Shown here: positions 34,735 to 45,571 of the stretch, in pieces | Numbering within the stretch: position 1 is the stretch's first letter | Layout of the letters: every line of letters starts with the position of its first letter | Assembly: GCA_029262635.1 (NCBI GenBank) | Contig: JAJCZA010000012.1 | Coordinates: 1-64,000 of the forward strand | Reading direction: 5' to 3' | From: Vampirovibrionales bacterium | GTDB taxonomy: Bacteria; Cyanobacteriota; Vampirovibrionia; Vampirovibrionales; Vampirovibrionaceae | DNA: 64,000 nucleotides | Made by a program: the position numbers and the translations under genes | Notes under the pieces: model-generated | What the model was told of the DNA's origin: nothing | Databases searched by the model: none | The model's input: the letters and a program-made list of their open reading frames with translations, nothing else

Positions 34735-35292
34735 ATGCAGGCACGCCGACTTTTAGATGCCCAACAGACTGTTTTATTGGTGATTGATATTCAGGAGAAA
34801 TTTGTTCCGGTGATTCAAAACTCGGGACCATTGATTGAAAGAACGGGTATTTTGATCGAAACAGCGAAACAGCTTGATATTCCTATTTTAATTAGTGAGC
34901 AATATCCTGAGGGATTAGGACCAACCGCCTCTCAGCTTCTTGAGAAATTACCGAGTTCCGCAACAAGGCTGGAAAAAACAGCCTTTGGCTGTCTGGGCGA
35001 TCATGCCATGGCACACTATTTTCAAGCACTCGGACGTCAACAAGTCATGGTCTGTGGTATTGAGGCCCATGTGTGTGTCAATCAGACGGTTCATCAACTT
35101 CTTGAATCAGGGTATGAACCCCACCTGATTGAGGATGCTATTTCTTCACGGGATCTTCATCATTGTGAAATTGCGCTGAATAAAATGCGTCAGTCTGGTG
35201 CGGTTGATGGTTGTGTGGAAATGGCTGTTTTCGAACTGATGCGCCACGCTAAACATCCCGATTTTAAAGCGCTTCAGGCCCTTATTAAATAA
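34735..35292 (+). CDS. isochorismatase-fold cysteine hydrolase
   Basis: A 185-residue cysteine hydrolase of the isochorismatase/nicotinamidase superfamily. The catalytic triad can be placed: Asp18 in VIDIQ, Lys81 in LEKTAFG and Cys114 in GIEAHVCVNQ, preceded by the non-proline cis-peptide region. The family hydrolyses amides, N-carbamoyl compounds or enol ethers, so the substrate is open. ATG 34735 has GAGGAG 8 bases upstream. It converges with the KynB-like gene (14-base gap) and may belong functionally with the nearby amide/aromatic genes. Confidence 0.9.
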   Translation: MQARRLLDAQQTVLLVIDIQEKFVPVIQNSGPLIERTGILIETAKQLDIPILISEQYPEGLGPTASQLLEKLPSSATRLEKTAFGCLGDHAMAHYFQALGRQQVMVCGIEAHVCVNQTVHQLLESGYEPHLIEDAISSRDLHHCEIALNKMRQSGAVDGCVEMAVFELMRHAKHPDFKALQALIK

Positions 35293-35306
35293 GGAACTGG
35301 AACGAT

Positions 35307-35990
35307 TTAGGCTGGGGACGTCGGTAATAAAATAGCTCGAACCGGGGTGGCTTCAAGGGTTGTGAATTTTAGGGGAAGAGCGCTTAGGAAATAATCCCCT
35401 TGAGGGACGTCTTGCAAATGAAGGTTCTCGATCCAGCTCATGTGGTGCTGAATAAGAGCATGGTGAGCACTGAGGGTTTTAGACGTCGTTGCATCCACCG
35501 ACGGGGTATCAATACCGAGAAGAATAACCCCCTGTTGAGCCAGATAAGCGATGAGTTCAGGGGCAAAACTGGCGTAATCCGACTCAAACACTTGATAGCG
35601 TAAGGAACGTCTGGTTCTAAATAGAAGGCGTCGGGGCAGGGGAGTGTTTTTCAGGCTATCTGGAAGATGAGCCTGCGTAATCGGTTCGTGGCAAGGAGCA
35701 AGGTCGATAACGAACGCCGGACCGATATAAGGTAATAATGGGAGCGAACCGGCATGGTTTACAGGGGGAACCCCCTCACCCTCTGAAAGAGAACCTTTTA
35801 GGTGAACCGGCGCATCGGCATGGGTTCCAACATGGGGACTCATGGTGAATGACGAGAGATTTATCACGCCACTATCGGCATAGCTCACCGTAATGTCTCG
35901 GCGAAACGGGACGTCTCCTGGAAACACCGCACTCTGTTCGTCAATGGGCTGGGAAATATCAATAATATCAACAGGTTCAAAAAAGGTCAT
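35307..35990 (-). CDS. cyclase-family metal hydrolase, KynB-like arylformamidase
   Basis: A 227-residue member of the cyclase superfamily that includes kynurenine formamidase KynB. Diagnostic motifs: DISQPIDEQSAVFPGD at the N-terminus, the metal site SPHVGTHADAPVHL and GIDTPSVD near the middle, all characteristic of KynB. It would hydrolyse an N-formyl aromatic amine (N-formylkynurenine in the known case), but the family has other substrates. It is the last gene of the minus-strand trio LLM - asparaginase - KynB, 18 bases after the asparaginase stop. The neighbouring aminophenol operon supports a role with an aromatic amine. Confidence 0.82.
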   Translation of the reverse strand: MTFFEPVDIIDISQPIDEQSAVFPGDVPFRRDITVSYADSGVINLSSFTMSPHVGTHADAPVHLKGSLSEGEGVPPVNHAGSLPLLPYIGPAFVIDLAPCHEPITQAHLPDSLKNTPLPRRLLFRTRRSLRYQVFESDYASFAPELIAYLAQQGVILLGIDTPSVDATTSKTLSAHHALIQHHMSWIENLHLQDVPQGDYFLSALPLKFTTLEATPVRAILLPTSPA

Positions 35991-36008
35991 AAAAGCCGCT
36001 TTTCCGGG

Positions 36009-37100
36009 TTAGGTTCGAAGGGGCTGATGGAGATCGAAGTAGTAATGGGTGGATAGCACCTTATCCTGTTCAAGTAGGTGTAATCGTCCAAGGCCCAGTC
36101 GCCCGAAAACCTCCGTAATAATCAGCTCAAGATAATGGGGGTCGTAACCTGAAGCCAATTTAAGGTAAATACCCACCCCGTCTGGAAAATTTTCAGTCGG
36201 CTCAATACCAATGGTCAGTAAGCCATCGGCTCCTTCTTTTGCAATAATGCCGAGTTCCCGGTTCCGGGTCAGCCGGCCTTCCATGATTCGGGTGTCTAGT
36301 CGGCCCATACCTCCCACCATCAAAGGCTCAGCCATCATGTATTCCCGGAGTTTTGGCCAGCAAACAGCGATTTCCTTTAAGTGGTCGGGGCAAGAGGCGA
36401 GTAGCGATTCGGGTAAATCTTGGGCAAGTTGAGCGTAAAGCTTGGCGAGTTGGGCGGCGGAGAGGGCGAAATTGGGCATCCGACACCCGTCAACCGTGTA
36501 AATTTCAGGAAAATCGCCACAAAGCCATGTTAGCACGTCTCGAATGGTCTTGTATTCCGCATGATCCGGGGCCAAATAATTATTTGCCGGTTGTCCTTTG
36601 GCCTGTAAACCTAAAAGCATACCTAAATGCTTACCTGAACAGGGATGGTAAATAGGGCGATCAGACTGGCCTCGCCGCTTCATATCGTAAGCATGATGCT
36701 GAGATAGTGGATAGGTTGATGGACAGTCCAGAAAGTTCTCGTTCAGCAAAGCAATATCCAGAATCTCTTCCAGAACGCCGATTTGAGTTGAGTCGCCATT
36801 GTGAGAGGACATCATGGCCGCATAGTGATGGGGCTTGAGCTTGGGGAATTTGGCCTGAATAAAGGGCAGTTGACACAGAAGCTGAATGGGCTTTAGAAGA
36901 GAGCGGCTCCATAATGGGACCTGAAGGTCACCAACGGAGGCTTCAATCCCATTATCTTTACGGGCTCCTGTCCAGACGGCGAGAAGACCATGAACCGTAA
37001 TTTCAGGAATACTATGGGAAAACTCGCCGGTTTCCTTGTTGGGATTGCGGCCAAGTCGTTCCGTGGTGAACAAAGGCTGCCAGGGAAGTGGGTAGGGCAT
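36009..37100 (-). CDS. asparaginase II-like protein (PF06089 family)
   Basis: A 363-residue protein of the Asparaginase_II (rhizobial-type) family, distinct from the Escherichia coli type II enzyme. The family blocks are seen: SRSLLKPIQLL, MMSSHNGDS, a PCSGKHLGMLLG segment and VDGCRMPNFALS. Amide hydrolysis is the expected activity; substrate unproven. It is the middle gene of a minus-strand operon, 33 bases after the flavin monooxygenase and 18 bases before the KynB-like gene. Confidence 0.88.
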   Translation of the reverse strand: MPYPLPWQPLFTTERLGRNPNKETGEFSHSIPEITVHGLLAVWTGARKDNGIEASVGDLQVPLWSRSLLKPIQLLCQLPFIQAKFPKLKPHHYAAMMSSHNGDSTQIGVLEEILDIALLNENFLDCPSTYPLSQHHAYDMKRRGQSDRPIYHPCSGKHLGMLLGLQAKGQPANNYLAPDHAEYKTIRDVLTWLCGDFPEIYTVDGCRMPNFALSAAQLAKLYAQLAQDLPESLLASCPDHLKEIAVCWPKLREYMMAEPLMVGGMGRLDTRIMEGRLTRNRELGIIAKEGADGLLTIGIEPTENFPDGVGIYLKLASGYDPHYLELIITEVFGRLGLGRLHLLEQDKVLSTHYYFDLHQPLRT

Positions 37101-37133
37101 AATGGTTTCAGTGACTCTCTCTTTTATTATTGT

Positions 37134-38195
37134 TTAAGAACAGACGGCCTCCAGTTTAGCGCAATTGGTCTGAGATGAGAAACCGGAGTCTTCAAAATGA
37201 GGCATGACCTCTCGATGGAACAGGGCCATCTGATCCATGACTTCCTGATGAGAAAGCCAGCCAAAATTAAACCAAAGAATCACGTGCTCACAGGCCATTT
37301 CGTCGCGGATTGCTTTAATCTGCTGGACACATTCTTCGGGGTTGCCAGTGATGTAAAGTTTTTTTAGCTCCTCAATTGAAGGGCACTCTTTATTGGGAGG
37401 CAGAGCGGCTTTATAATTTGGCAAGTTACGTCTGACGAATTCATCGACCTTCGCTGGATCCGAGTGGATATAAATTTGGCGCGTCAACGGGAAACGGGTT
37501 TTGGAGCAGTTATAACCCAAAGGACGGGCAATGGTCGTCCAGTCATTGTAGATTTTAACCAGATGGTCTTTACTGGAGGTTGAAAACGACATGACGCCAA
37601 AGTCTTTTTGGGCGGCAAGCTCCACGAGCATGGGGTCGCCTGTGGCCAGATAAATTTCTGGGCGGGGTTGGGTGTAATAGGGGCCAGGAACCAGGGTGAC
37701 TTCGGGGATATCATAGTACTTTCCAGTAAAGCTGAAGGGTTTTCCCCGCATGCCTTGATCCAGAATCTCAACCGCCTCTAAAAATTGGGCTTTGGCCTCC
37801 TTGGGATCAATACCCCAGCCGATGAACTCCCAAGGGCGATATCCTGAGCCAATGCCTAAATCCAAGCGCCCTTTTGAAAGCAGATCAAAGACAAGGGCCT
37901 CTTCGGCAATATGGATGGGATGGTTGAAGATAATATTACGAATGGCGGTCCCCACCCGAATCGTTCGCGTGTTTTCAATAATCTGCATCCCAAAGGTCAG
38001 TGGACTTGGGGTAATACCGACTTCGCCCTTGAAGTTAGGCAAGCCTTCTCGAGAGGAGAAATGATTTTCAGAAAGGAAGACGGTTCGAAACCCGATGGCG
38101 TCAGCCAATTGAATTTGCTCCAGTGATTCCTGATATTTATTGGCCGCGTGCTTATTATCAGGTAAGACACAAGCCACAAACTTGGAAAATAACAT
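37134..38195 (-). CDS. LLM-class flavin-dependent monooxygenase
   Basis: A 353-residue luciferase-like monooxygenase (TIM-barrel, reduced FMN). Typical stretches are FLSENHFSS, VGTAIRNIIFNHPIHIAEE, DLLSKGRLDLGIGSGYRPWEF (the GRxxLGxGxG region) and the C-terminal VILWFNFGW. It could hydroxylate or cleave an aromatic or amine substrate with a partner reductase not in the window. GGAGGGTG 9 bases before ATG 38195 supports the start. It heads the LLM - asparaginase - KynB operon. Confidence 0.92.
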   Translation of the reverse strand: MLFSKFVACVLPDNKHAANKYQESLEQIQLADAIGFRTVFLSENHFSSREGLPNFKGEVGITPSPLTFGMQIIENTRTIRVGTAIRNIIFNHPIHIAEEALVFDLLSKGRLDLGIGSGYRPWEFIGWGIDPKEAKAQFLEAVEILDQGMRGKPFSFTGKYYDIPEVTLVPGPYYTQPRPEIYLATGDPMLVELAAQKDFGVMSFSTSSKDHLVKIYNDWTTIARPLGYNCSKTRFPLTRQIYIHSDPAKVDEFVRRNLPNYKAALPPNKECPSIEELKKLYITGNPEECVQQIKAIRDEMACEHVILWFNFGWLSHQEVMDQMALFHREVMPHFEDSGFSSQTNCAKLEAVCS

Positions 38196-38411
38196 GGTTC
38201 CAACACCCTCCAGTTTCTGATGTGATTCTATTTTTTATTAATTCTATTAAAAACCGCTTTTATCATCAAACAAAGACAATGGTGCTGTCAATTTAACCAA
38301 ACGGCTGAATACCTTTAAAGGTGAGTTTGATTAAAGTTTCGGTTTGATATCCACTGCTATTTGTAGTAGTTTTGCTAAAAATCTCAAGTAATTTAAGGAG
38401 TGATATTTGGA

Positions 38412-38870
38412 ATGATGACTTTAACTTCCCTTCCCAAGTTTGGCCTAGCCGCTCAATCGTCCGCCTCTATTCAACCCCGTTTCTCTGGTGGGGGTTCGTC
38501 TAATACAACTGCTCAAGCTATTCAGGACTATATTTCCACAGTGGCGCAACAAGCGATAAAATCGGGAAATACTGAAGGACAGGCTTTTGTTGGAAACAAT
38601 GAGTTTTCCATGACTCATCAAGAAACGCCTTCAATACGTTCTGAGGTGGTATCGGTTGATCCTTTATTTGATGATGGTAAGGCCCCTCAAATTACCCTGC
38701 TGACAGAACAAAAACCCGCTGCGACCAGCCATCATAACCATTTTACGGTTAATGTTCAGGATAAGACAACACAACCGCCTGTCAATCTTAACTATTCGGT
38801 CAAGAGTACCGAACCACCAGAAGTTTTTATGGCAATGAATGCCTTTTTTGACAAGGTTTTCAATCAATAA
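38412..38870 (+). CDS. small hypothetical protein with PRFSG tag
   Basis: A 152-residue protein starting MMTLTSLPKFGLAAQSSASI, followed by PRFSGGGSS; the rest is polar with no TM. Not recognised. AAGGAG lies 12 bases before ATG 38412. It lies divergent from the LLM operon and before the amn operon. The same kind of F-S-G or F-G start is seen in other orphan proteins here. Confidence 0.6.
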   Translation: MMTLTSLPKFGLAAQSSASIQPRFSGGGSSNTTAQAIQDYISTVAQQAIKSGNTEGQAFVGNNEFSMTHQETPSIRSEVVSVDPLFDDGKAPQITLLTEQKPAATSHHNHFTVNVQDKTTQPPVNLNYSVKSTEPPEVFMAMNAFFDKVFNQ

Positions 38871-38895
38871 GTAATACTGTAAAGAAAATGAAAGG

Positions 38896-38998
38896 AAAGC
38901 TTACGCTTCCTGTTCAAAGGGTGTTTATTAGACTTGTCTAAAACAGGACGAACCGTCGGTTTTCTCGTTTGTTTTTCTTGTGTGTTTATGGCGATAAT
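38896..38998 (+). promoter_or_regulatory. two palindromes and promoter before the amn operon
   Basis: Upstream of amnB lie a GC hairpin with a bulge (GGAAAGC-TTAC-GCTTCC) that may end the preceding gene, then the palindrome TTAGACTTGTCTAA (38928-38941) and AACCGTCGGTT (38951-38961). A promoter TTGTTT (38969-38974) and GATAAT (38993-38998) with 18-bp spacing follows. The two palindromes directly upstream of the -35 are where an activator or repressor could bind. Confidence 0.45.
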
Positions 38999-39019
38999 GG
39001 ACAATAGAACAAGGATTAA

Positions 39020-40799
<1,780 letters not shown>

Positions 40800-40828
40800 A
40801 CGAATCAAGAAAAAGGACGATTATTAAA

Positions 40829-41278
40829 ATGGAAGCAACCATTGTCAAAGAGAATCAACGGGAATTTATTAATTTACCGGAGGGAAGCGCCCCCATGCCA
40901 TTAGGCGCCTACTCCCATGCGGTAAAGGCTGGCGGCTTTGTTTACTTGTGTGGATTAGGAGCCCGCTGTCCCAAAGCAGGAACGGAACTGGGTGTCGAGC
41001 TGGATCCCGATCATCGGGTGACCCACTATGATATCAAGATACAAACCAAAGCGGTTCTGGAGAATTTACTCATTGTCCTGGCGGCTGCAGGGTGTTGTAT
41101 CGAAGATGTTATTGATGTTCAGGTTTTTCTCGCCCATATGAAAGATTTTCCTGAATTTAATCAGGTGTATGGTGAGTATTTTAATTTTAAAAACCTGCCT
41201 GCTCGCACCACAATTGAAGCCAAGCCGCCGGGCAATAACTTTGTTGAAATCAAAGCCATTGCCTATAAACCATCGTAA
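40829..41278 (+). CDS. amnD: RidA-family 2-aminomuconate deaminase
   Basis: A 149-residue RidA/YjgF-fold protein. In amn clusters this fold is 2-aminomuconate deaminase, converting 2-aminomuconate to 4-oxalocrotonate with release of ammonia. Family segments: PLGAYSHAVKAGGFVYLCGLG, the QTKAVLENLLIVLAAAGCCIEDVID stretch, VQVFLAHMKDFPEFNQVY and LPARTTIEAKPPG with the Arg that holds the carboxylate. It follows amnA by 29 bases with AAGGA upstream. The assignment is by context with AmnAB and AmnC; a generic RidA cannot be excluded from the fold alone. Confidence 0.85.
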   Translation: MEATIVKENQREFINLPEGSAPMPLGAYSHAVKAGGFVYLCGLGARCPKAGTELGVELDPDHRVTHYDIKIQTKAVLENLLIVLAAAGCCIEDVIDVQVFLAHMKDFPEFNQVYGEYFNFKNLPARTTIEAKPPGNNFVEIKAIAYKPS

Positions 41279-41301
41279 ATAATCATAAGGATTCATTGCC
41301 C

Positions 41302-42801
41302 ATGCTCTCCACCATGGATACGGTTACTCTGGAAACTGCAAAAAACACGCCACTTATGGGGCATTTTATTCATGGGGAAATCTGTTTTTCTGAAAACGGA
41401 GAAACATTCGACAATGTTAACCCAGCAACCGGGCAGGTTATTGGACAGGTTTCCTTGGGCGGTCGGCGAGAAATGGATCAGGCTATTGTCTCAGCAAAAA
41501 AGGCGTTTGAGCAGGGAGAATGGTCTAGGCTCCCTATGAAAGAACGGTGTCAATATTTAAAAAAGATGGGTGATCTTATTCTGGAGCACCAGGAAACGCT
41601 GGCCATGATGGAAACCCGAGATACGGGAAAGCCTTACCAAGAGTCATTGAATGGCGATGTCCCCCGGTCGGCCAGTAATTTTCATTTTTTTGCGGACTAC
41701 GCTCAGTCGCTTCAGGAAACGTGCTTTACGCTGAATGAGAACGAGCGCCATTTTGCGGTTCGAGAGCCTTTAGGAGTTGTTGGACTCATCACGCCTTGGA
41801 ACTTGCCCTTGTATTTGTCCTCATGGAAAATTGCTCCAGCGTTGGCTATGGGAAATACCGTGGTTTTAAAACCAGCGGAATGGACACCATCAACGGCCTT
41901 TATGTTGGGGCTAATCGCCCGAGAAGCGGGCTTGCCACCGGGAGTACTGAATGTGGTTCATGGGTTTGGCCCGGAAAGTGCAGGAGAAGCTCTTACCCGG
42001 CACCCGGACGTGAAAGCGATTTCTTTTACGGGCGAAACAACAACTGGAAAAACCATCATGAAAGCCGCTGCCGATTCCTTGAAAAAAGTATCGTTTGAAC
42101 TCGGAGGAAAAGGTGCCAATATCCTGTTTGAGGATGCGGATTTGGATAAAGCGTTAGGGGCTTGCGTGCATTCGGCCTTTCGAAATCAGGGACAAATCTG
42201 TCTGGCGGGCTCACGGCTTTATGTTCATGAATCACTTTATGAGGAGGTGGTGAGTCAATTAACAGAAAGAATCAAAGCCATTCGGGTGGGAAACCCTATG
42301 GATTCAAATACCACCATGGGAGCCGTTATCTCAAAAGAGCATATGGAGAAAGTCTTATCGTACATGCCGGTGGCGCATCAGGATGGTCAAGTGGTTTTAG
42401 GTGGAAAACGCCTTGAGCAATTGCCCGCAGAGTTTTTGAAGGGTTGTTTTATTGAACCCACGTTGGTGACTGAAGTTCAGAATCACTCTCGGTTAATTCA
42501 GGAAGAGATTTTTGGTCCTATTTTGCCGGTCGTTTCATTTAAAGATGAAAACGAGGTGGTGACGATGGTGAATGATACTAAATACGGATTGTCGGCGAGT
42601 GTCTGGAGTCGGGATGTAAATCGGTGTCATCGAGTATCGCGGGCGCTTCAGATGGGTATTGTATGGGTTAATTGTTGGTTTGCCCGAGATTTAAGAACAC
42701 CGTTCGGCGGAAAAAAAGCAAGTGGTGTGGGCCGAGAGGGCGGACGATACAGTCTGGAGTTTTTCTCCGATGCCAAGGCCATCTGTTACCGCTATGAGTA
42801 A
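41302..42801 (+). CDS. amnC: 2-aminomuconate-6-semialdehyde dehydrogenase (aldehyde dehydrogenase)
   Basis: NAD-dependent aldehyde dehydrogenase of the class that oxidises 2-aminomuconate (or 2-hydroxymuconate) semialdehyde to the acid. The 499-residue protein has the catalytic Cys300 (QGQICLAG), Glu266 (FELGGKG) and Asn167 (TPWNLPLY), the numbering nearly that of the well-studied AMSDH (302, 268, 169). TGETTTGK forms part of the cofactor site. ATG 41302 is preferred because AAGGA lies 10 bases upstream. It is the last gene of the operon, converging with the TPR gene. Closely related hydroxymuconate-semialdehyde dehydrogenases cannot be excluded. Confidence 0.9.
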   Translation: MLSTMDTVTLETAKNTPLMGHFIHGEICFSENGETFDNVNPATGQVIGQVSLGGRREMDQAIVSAKKAFEQGEWSRLPMKERCQYLKKMGDLILEHQETLAMMETRDTGKPYQESLNGDVPRSASNFHFFADYAQSLQETCFTLNENERHFAVREPLGVVGLITPWNLPLYLSSWKIAPALAMGNTVVLKPAEWTPSTAFMLGLIAREAGLPPGVLNVVHGFGPESAGEALTRHPDVKAISFTGETTTGKTIMKAAADSLKKVSFELGGKGANILFEDADLDKALGACVHSAFRNQGQICLAGSRLYVHESLYEEVVSQLTERIKAIRVGNPMDSNTTMGAVISKEHMEKVLSYMPVAHQDGQVVLGGKRLEQLPAEFLKGCFIEPTLVTEVQNHSRLIQEEIFGPILPVVSFKDENEVVTMVNDTKYGLSASVWSRDVNRCHRVSRALQMGIVWVNCWFARDLRTPFGGKKASGVGREGGRYSLEFFSDAKAICYRYE

Positions 42802-42819
42802 GTGGGAGAAGGATGCTTT

Positions 42820-44925
42820 TTAGGGTGTTGTGTTGGCCTGCTGCTTAGCCTTGTTTAATAGTTTTTGAATGCTTTCTAACAAATCGTTTTGAGTATCTTT
42901 GTGTTTTAGGCCAATCGCATAGGCTTTTTCTAAATGGTTTTGTGCTTCACTCCATTTTTGCTGTTTGGATAAAGTGAGGCCAAGTAAGGTACGAGTAATC
43001 GCTTCTTTTAGTGAGTTTAAACCGGATTGTTGACTTAAGGTAAGGGCGACTCGAGTAGATTGTTCGGCTTTGCCGTAGCTTTCTTTTGCCAAATGGCTTT
43101 TGGCGTTTTCCATGTGTTTTTCCCATTCAAGTTGTTTTTTAAAGCCTAAAATAGTCTGGCGGTCTTGAGCGTTCAGGGGGTGAGCCGAGAGTGTTTTCTC
43201 AAGGATAGGGATTGCTTCTTCGTATCGGCCTTGAGCTCGATATAAGTGAAACAGATTGGTTAAGACATCAAACCTGTAGGAGGGGATGGTGACGGGCTCC
43301 TTCTCAAAAATATTGAGGGATTTTTTAAACATAAATTCGGCTTGGTCAGGCTTATCCCAATGTTGATAAACAAAGCCAAGGGTTGCATAGTAGGAATCTT
43401 GCATGGGAGTGGAGGGCTCAAAAAGATGAATGGCCTCTTTGAAGTAAGACTCAGCTTCGGCGTATTTTTTTTGTGCGTAATAAAGTTCGCCAATGTTGCC
43501 TAAAGTGCTAGTAAGAGCGAATGAGTCAGAGGTTTCCGGGTGTTGTCGATAATAATTAAGGGCTGCCGTATAATGTTTCAGGGCTTCGTCATAGTTTTTT
43601 TCGGCACGATAAAGCGTGCCTAATTGGCTAATCAGGCTGATTTGCAGATTTCGATCGACTGAAGCCATTTTGGCCAGCTTAAGGGCTCGCTGTAAAGCCA
43701 ATTGACTCTCTGAAAATTGACCTTGGTGGAAATAGTTGATGCTTAAATCTTGATATTTTTTCCAGGCTTCTTCAGGTGGGTAATGTTTATTTTCAATTTC
43801 AGCTGCCCATTTTTCGGGTGAAACCTTTTGCCATGAAGACTCTGAAGCGGGCTTAGAGGATATTTTTGGGTTAACCGAAGGAACAGTAGGGTTGTCTTCC
43901 ATGAGCAGGTGGAGATCGGCAAGTGTTTTGGCCATGCGTTTTGTGGTGGGGTGTTCTTCCCCTAATTTTTTCTTGCTTAGGGTCCATGCTTTTTCGCAAT
44001 GAAACTCGGCTTGGGTGAACTGCTTCTTGGAGCCGTAAATAACGCAGAGGTTATGATGTTGAAGGGCGATCATAGGGTGTTCAGCGGGTAAAGCCGCTTT
44101 TAAAATGCTTAAACCTCGTTCAATATAAATTTTTCCTTCATCGAAACGTTTCAGATTAATTAAGGCACCGCCCACGTTGGCCTGGCTTAACCCGAGACGG
44201 GGATGCTTGGGTGGTAGGCTTTGTTCCATTAAAGATAAAGCTTTTTTATAAAGCGTGTAAGCCTCATTGTATTGGCCAGTTTGGTTTTTCAAGGTTCCCC
44301 AGTTTGAAAAAGCCTTTGCGCTGGACGGCGCGTTTTCTCCCTCAATGATTTCAAAGTGTTCAATGGCTTTTTGGTAAAGGAGTTCTGCTTCAGCATACTT
44401 TTTTTGTAACCGATAATTCTCAGCCCAATTATCGAGAATAATAGGATAGTCCTTTGTTTTTTCAAGTCCGAGCTGTTCTGTTTCAGCGATTGCCTTTTTA
44501 TAAAAAGAATGGGCTTCAGTGTAGCGGGCGGTATCTTTCAGGATATTGCCCAACGTGTTATAGGCCATAATTTGCGCAAGCGGATCGGGCTTCAAGGCTC
44601 CCTTGTCCCATAAGGCAATCGCCTGCTGGATGGTTTGTTCTGCTTCTTGATAGCGGCCTTGTTCCCAATATAAGGTTCCCAGATTACTATAGATCTGGGC
44701 GGTGATACTTTTCCGTTGGTAAGCGGGCAGCGTTTGAGTGGCTTTAAGCGCTTTATGGCTTAGTTCGATGGCTTTTGGGTAGTGGCCGCTTTGGGCTGCT
44801 TGAACACTGTCACCAAGCAATGTATGCCATTCAGGAGCTGATTGCTCTTGTGCCCCGCCTGTGAGGTTTATCCCCAAAAAAATGACACAACCAAGGGCTA
44901 TCAGGTAGCGGCAAAGGGGACTCAT
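42820..44925 (-). CDS. large exported TPR protein
   Basis: A 701-residue protein with a signal peptide (YLIALGCVIFLGINLTGGA) and two blocks of tandem TPRs (about 50-340 and 395-690), each unit fitting the Y-x-x-A-x-x-x-Y-x-x-A-L pattern, for example YQEAEQTIQQAIALWDKG and YAEAESYFKEAIHLFEP. Between them a Ser/Pro-rich linker occurs at about 345-370. It is a periplasmic scaffold of the kinesin light chain-like TPR type. It is the last gene of the glyS - PBP1A - DUF366 - SPOR operon, 1 base after the SPOR stop. Confidence 0.88.
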   Translation of the reverse strand: MSPLCRYLIALGCVIFLGINLTGGAQEQSAPEWHTLLGDSVQAAQSGHYPKAIELSHKALKATQTLPAYQRKSITAQIYSNLGTLYWEQGRYQEAEQTIQQAIALWDKGALKPDPLAQIMAYNTLGNILKDTARYTEAHSFYKKAIAETEQLGLEKTKDYPIILDNWAENYRLQKKYAEAELLYQKAIEHFEIIEGENAPSSAKAFSNWGTLKNQTGQYNEAYTLYKKALSLMEQSLPPKHPRLGLSQANVGGALINLKRFDEGKIYIERGLSILKAALPAEHPMIALQHHNLCVIYGSKKQFTQAEFHCEKAWTLSKKKLGEEHPTTKRMAKTLADLHLLMEDNPTVPSVNPKISSKPASESSWQKVSPEKWAAEIENKHYPPEEAWKKYQDLSINYFHQGQFSESQLALQRALKLAKMASVDRNLQISLISQLGTLYRAEKNYDEALKHYTAALNYYRQHPETSDSFALTSTLGNIGELYYAQKKYAEAESYFKEAIHLFEPSTPMQDSYYATLGFVYQHWDKPDQAEFMFKKSLNIFEKEPVTIPSYRFDVLTNLFHLYRAQGRYEEAIPILEKTLSAHPLNAQDRQTILGFKKQLEWEKHMENAKSHLAKESYGKAEQSTRVALTLSQQSGLNSLKEAITRTLLGLTLSKQQKWSEAQNHLEKAYAIGLKHKDTQNDLLESIQKLLNKAKQQANTTP

Positions 44926-44926
44926 G

Positions 44927-45568
44927 TTAATTCACCGGTTTAACCTTGGCGCCGTGTTGGGAAGCGAGGGCTTGGGCACTTTCCTGGTTGGAAAAGGTGC
45001 CGAGCTTAATGATTGGGCGTCCACCTGAGGTATTGACAAAGGCGTCAATCCCTTGGCTTTTTAAGGCGGCGACCTTCAGCCGAGCCTCGTCCTCTGAGTG
45101 AAAGCCGTCGATATAGACTTGATAAAAGGTTTGATTCTCGGAGAGTGAGGGATTCTCCTCGGGCAATTTTTTAAGTTTAATGATGGGTGCTTTGTTTGTG
45201 TGGCCTGAAGAGTCCACGATTTTTGGCGGTGTGAGAGAATCCTGCGTATCGAGGGGTAGGCTTTTCTGGGTGGGAGGCTCTGGAGTGAGAAGCGTTTCCG
45301 GACTATCTTGAGAAGGTCGAATTCGTTGTCCCGGAACATGAACCCTGGATTGACTATTCCCTTTCTGCTTAAAATCGGCAGGGCTATTAATGTCATCGTT
45401 TTTGCTTTTTTCAGGTTCTCGGATTTGAATGGTGGGTGCGGATTCAGGCGTTTTAGTCTCGAAATCCATATTCATGTTTTTAAACAAGAGATTAAAGAGG
45501 ACAATTAAAATGACCAATGAAACGGTCATGGTTGAAAAGAACAGAATCAGAATCTTTCTTGCGCCCAT
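44927..45568 (-). CDS. SPOR-domain membrane protein
   Basis: A 213-residue protein with one N-terminal TM (LILFFSTMTVSLVILIVLFNLLF), a long Pro/Ser/Thr-rich periplasmic linker and a C-terminal SPOR domain (about 138-213: FYQVYIDGFHSEDEARLKVAALKSQG, then VNTSGGRPIIKLGTFSNQ). SPOR domains bind denuded peptidoglycan at division sites. It lies 3 bases after DUF366 and 1 base before the TPR gene, so the set acts at the cell wall together with the PBP1A gene upstream. Confidence 0.88.
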   Translation of the reverse strand: MGARKILILFFSTMTVSLVILIVLFNLLFKNMNMDFETKTPESAPTIQIREPEKSKNDDINSPADFKQKGNSQSRVHVPGQRIRPSQDSPETLLTPEPPTQKSLPLDTQDSLTPPKIVDSSGHTNKAPIIKLKKLPEENPSLSENQTFYQVYIDGFHSEDEARLKVAALKSQGIDAFVNTSGGRPIIKLGTFSNQESAQALASQHGAKVKPVN

Positions 45569-45571
45569 AAT

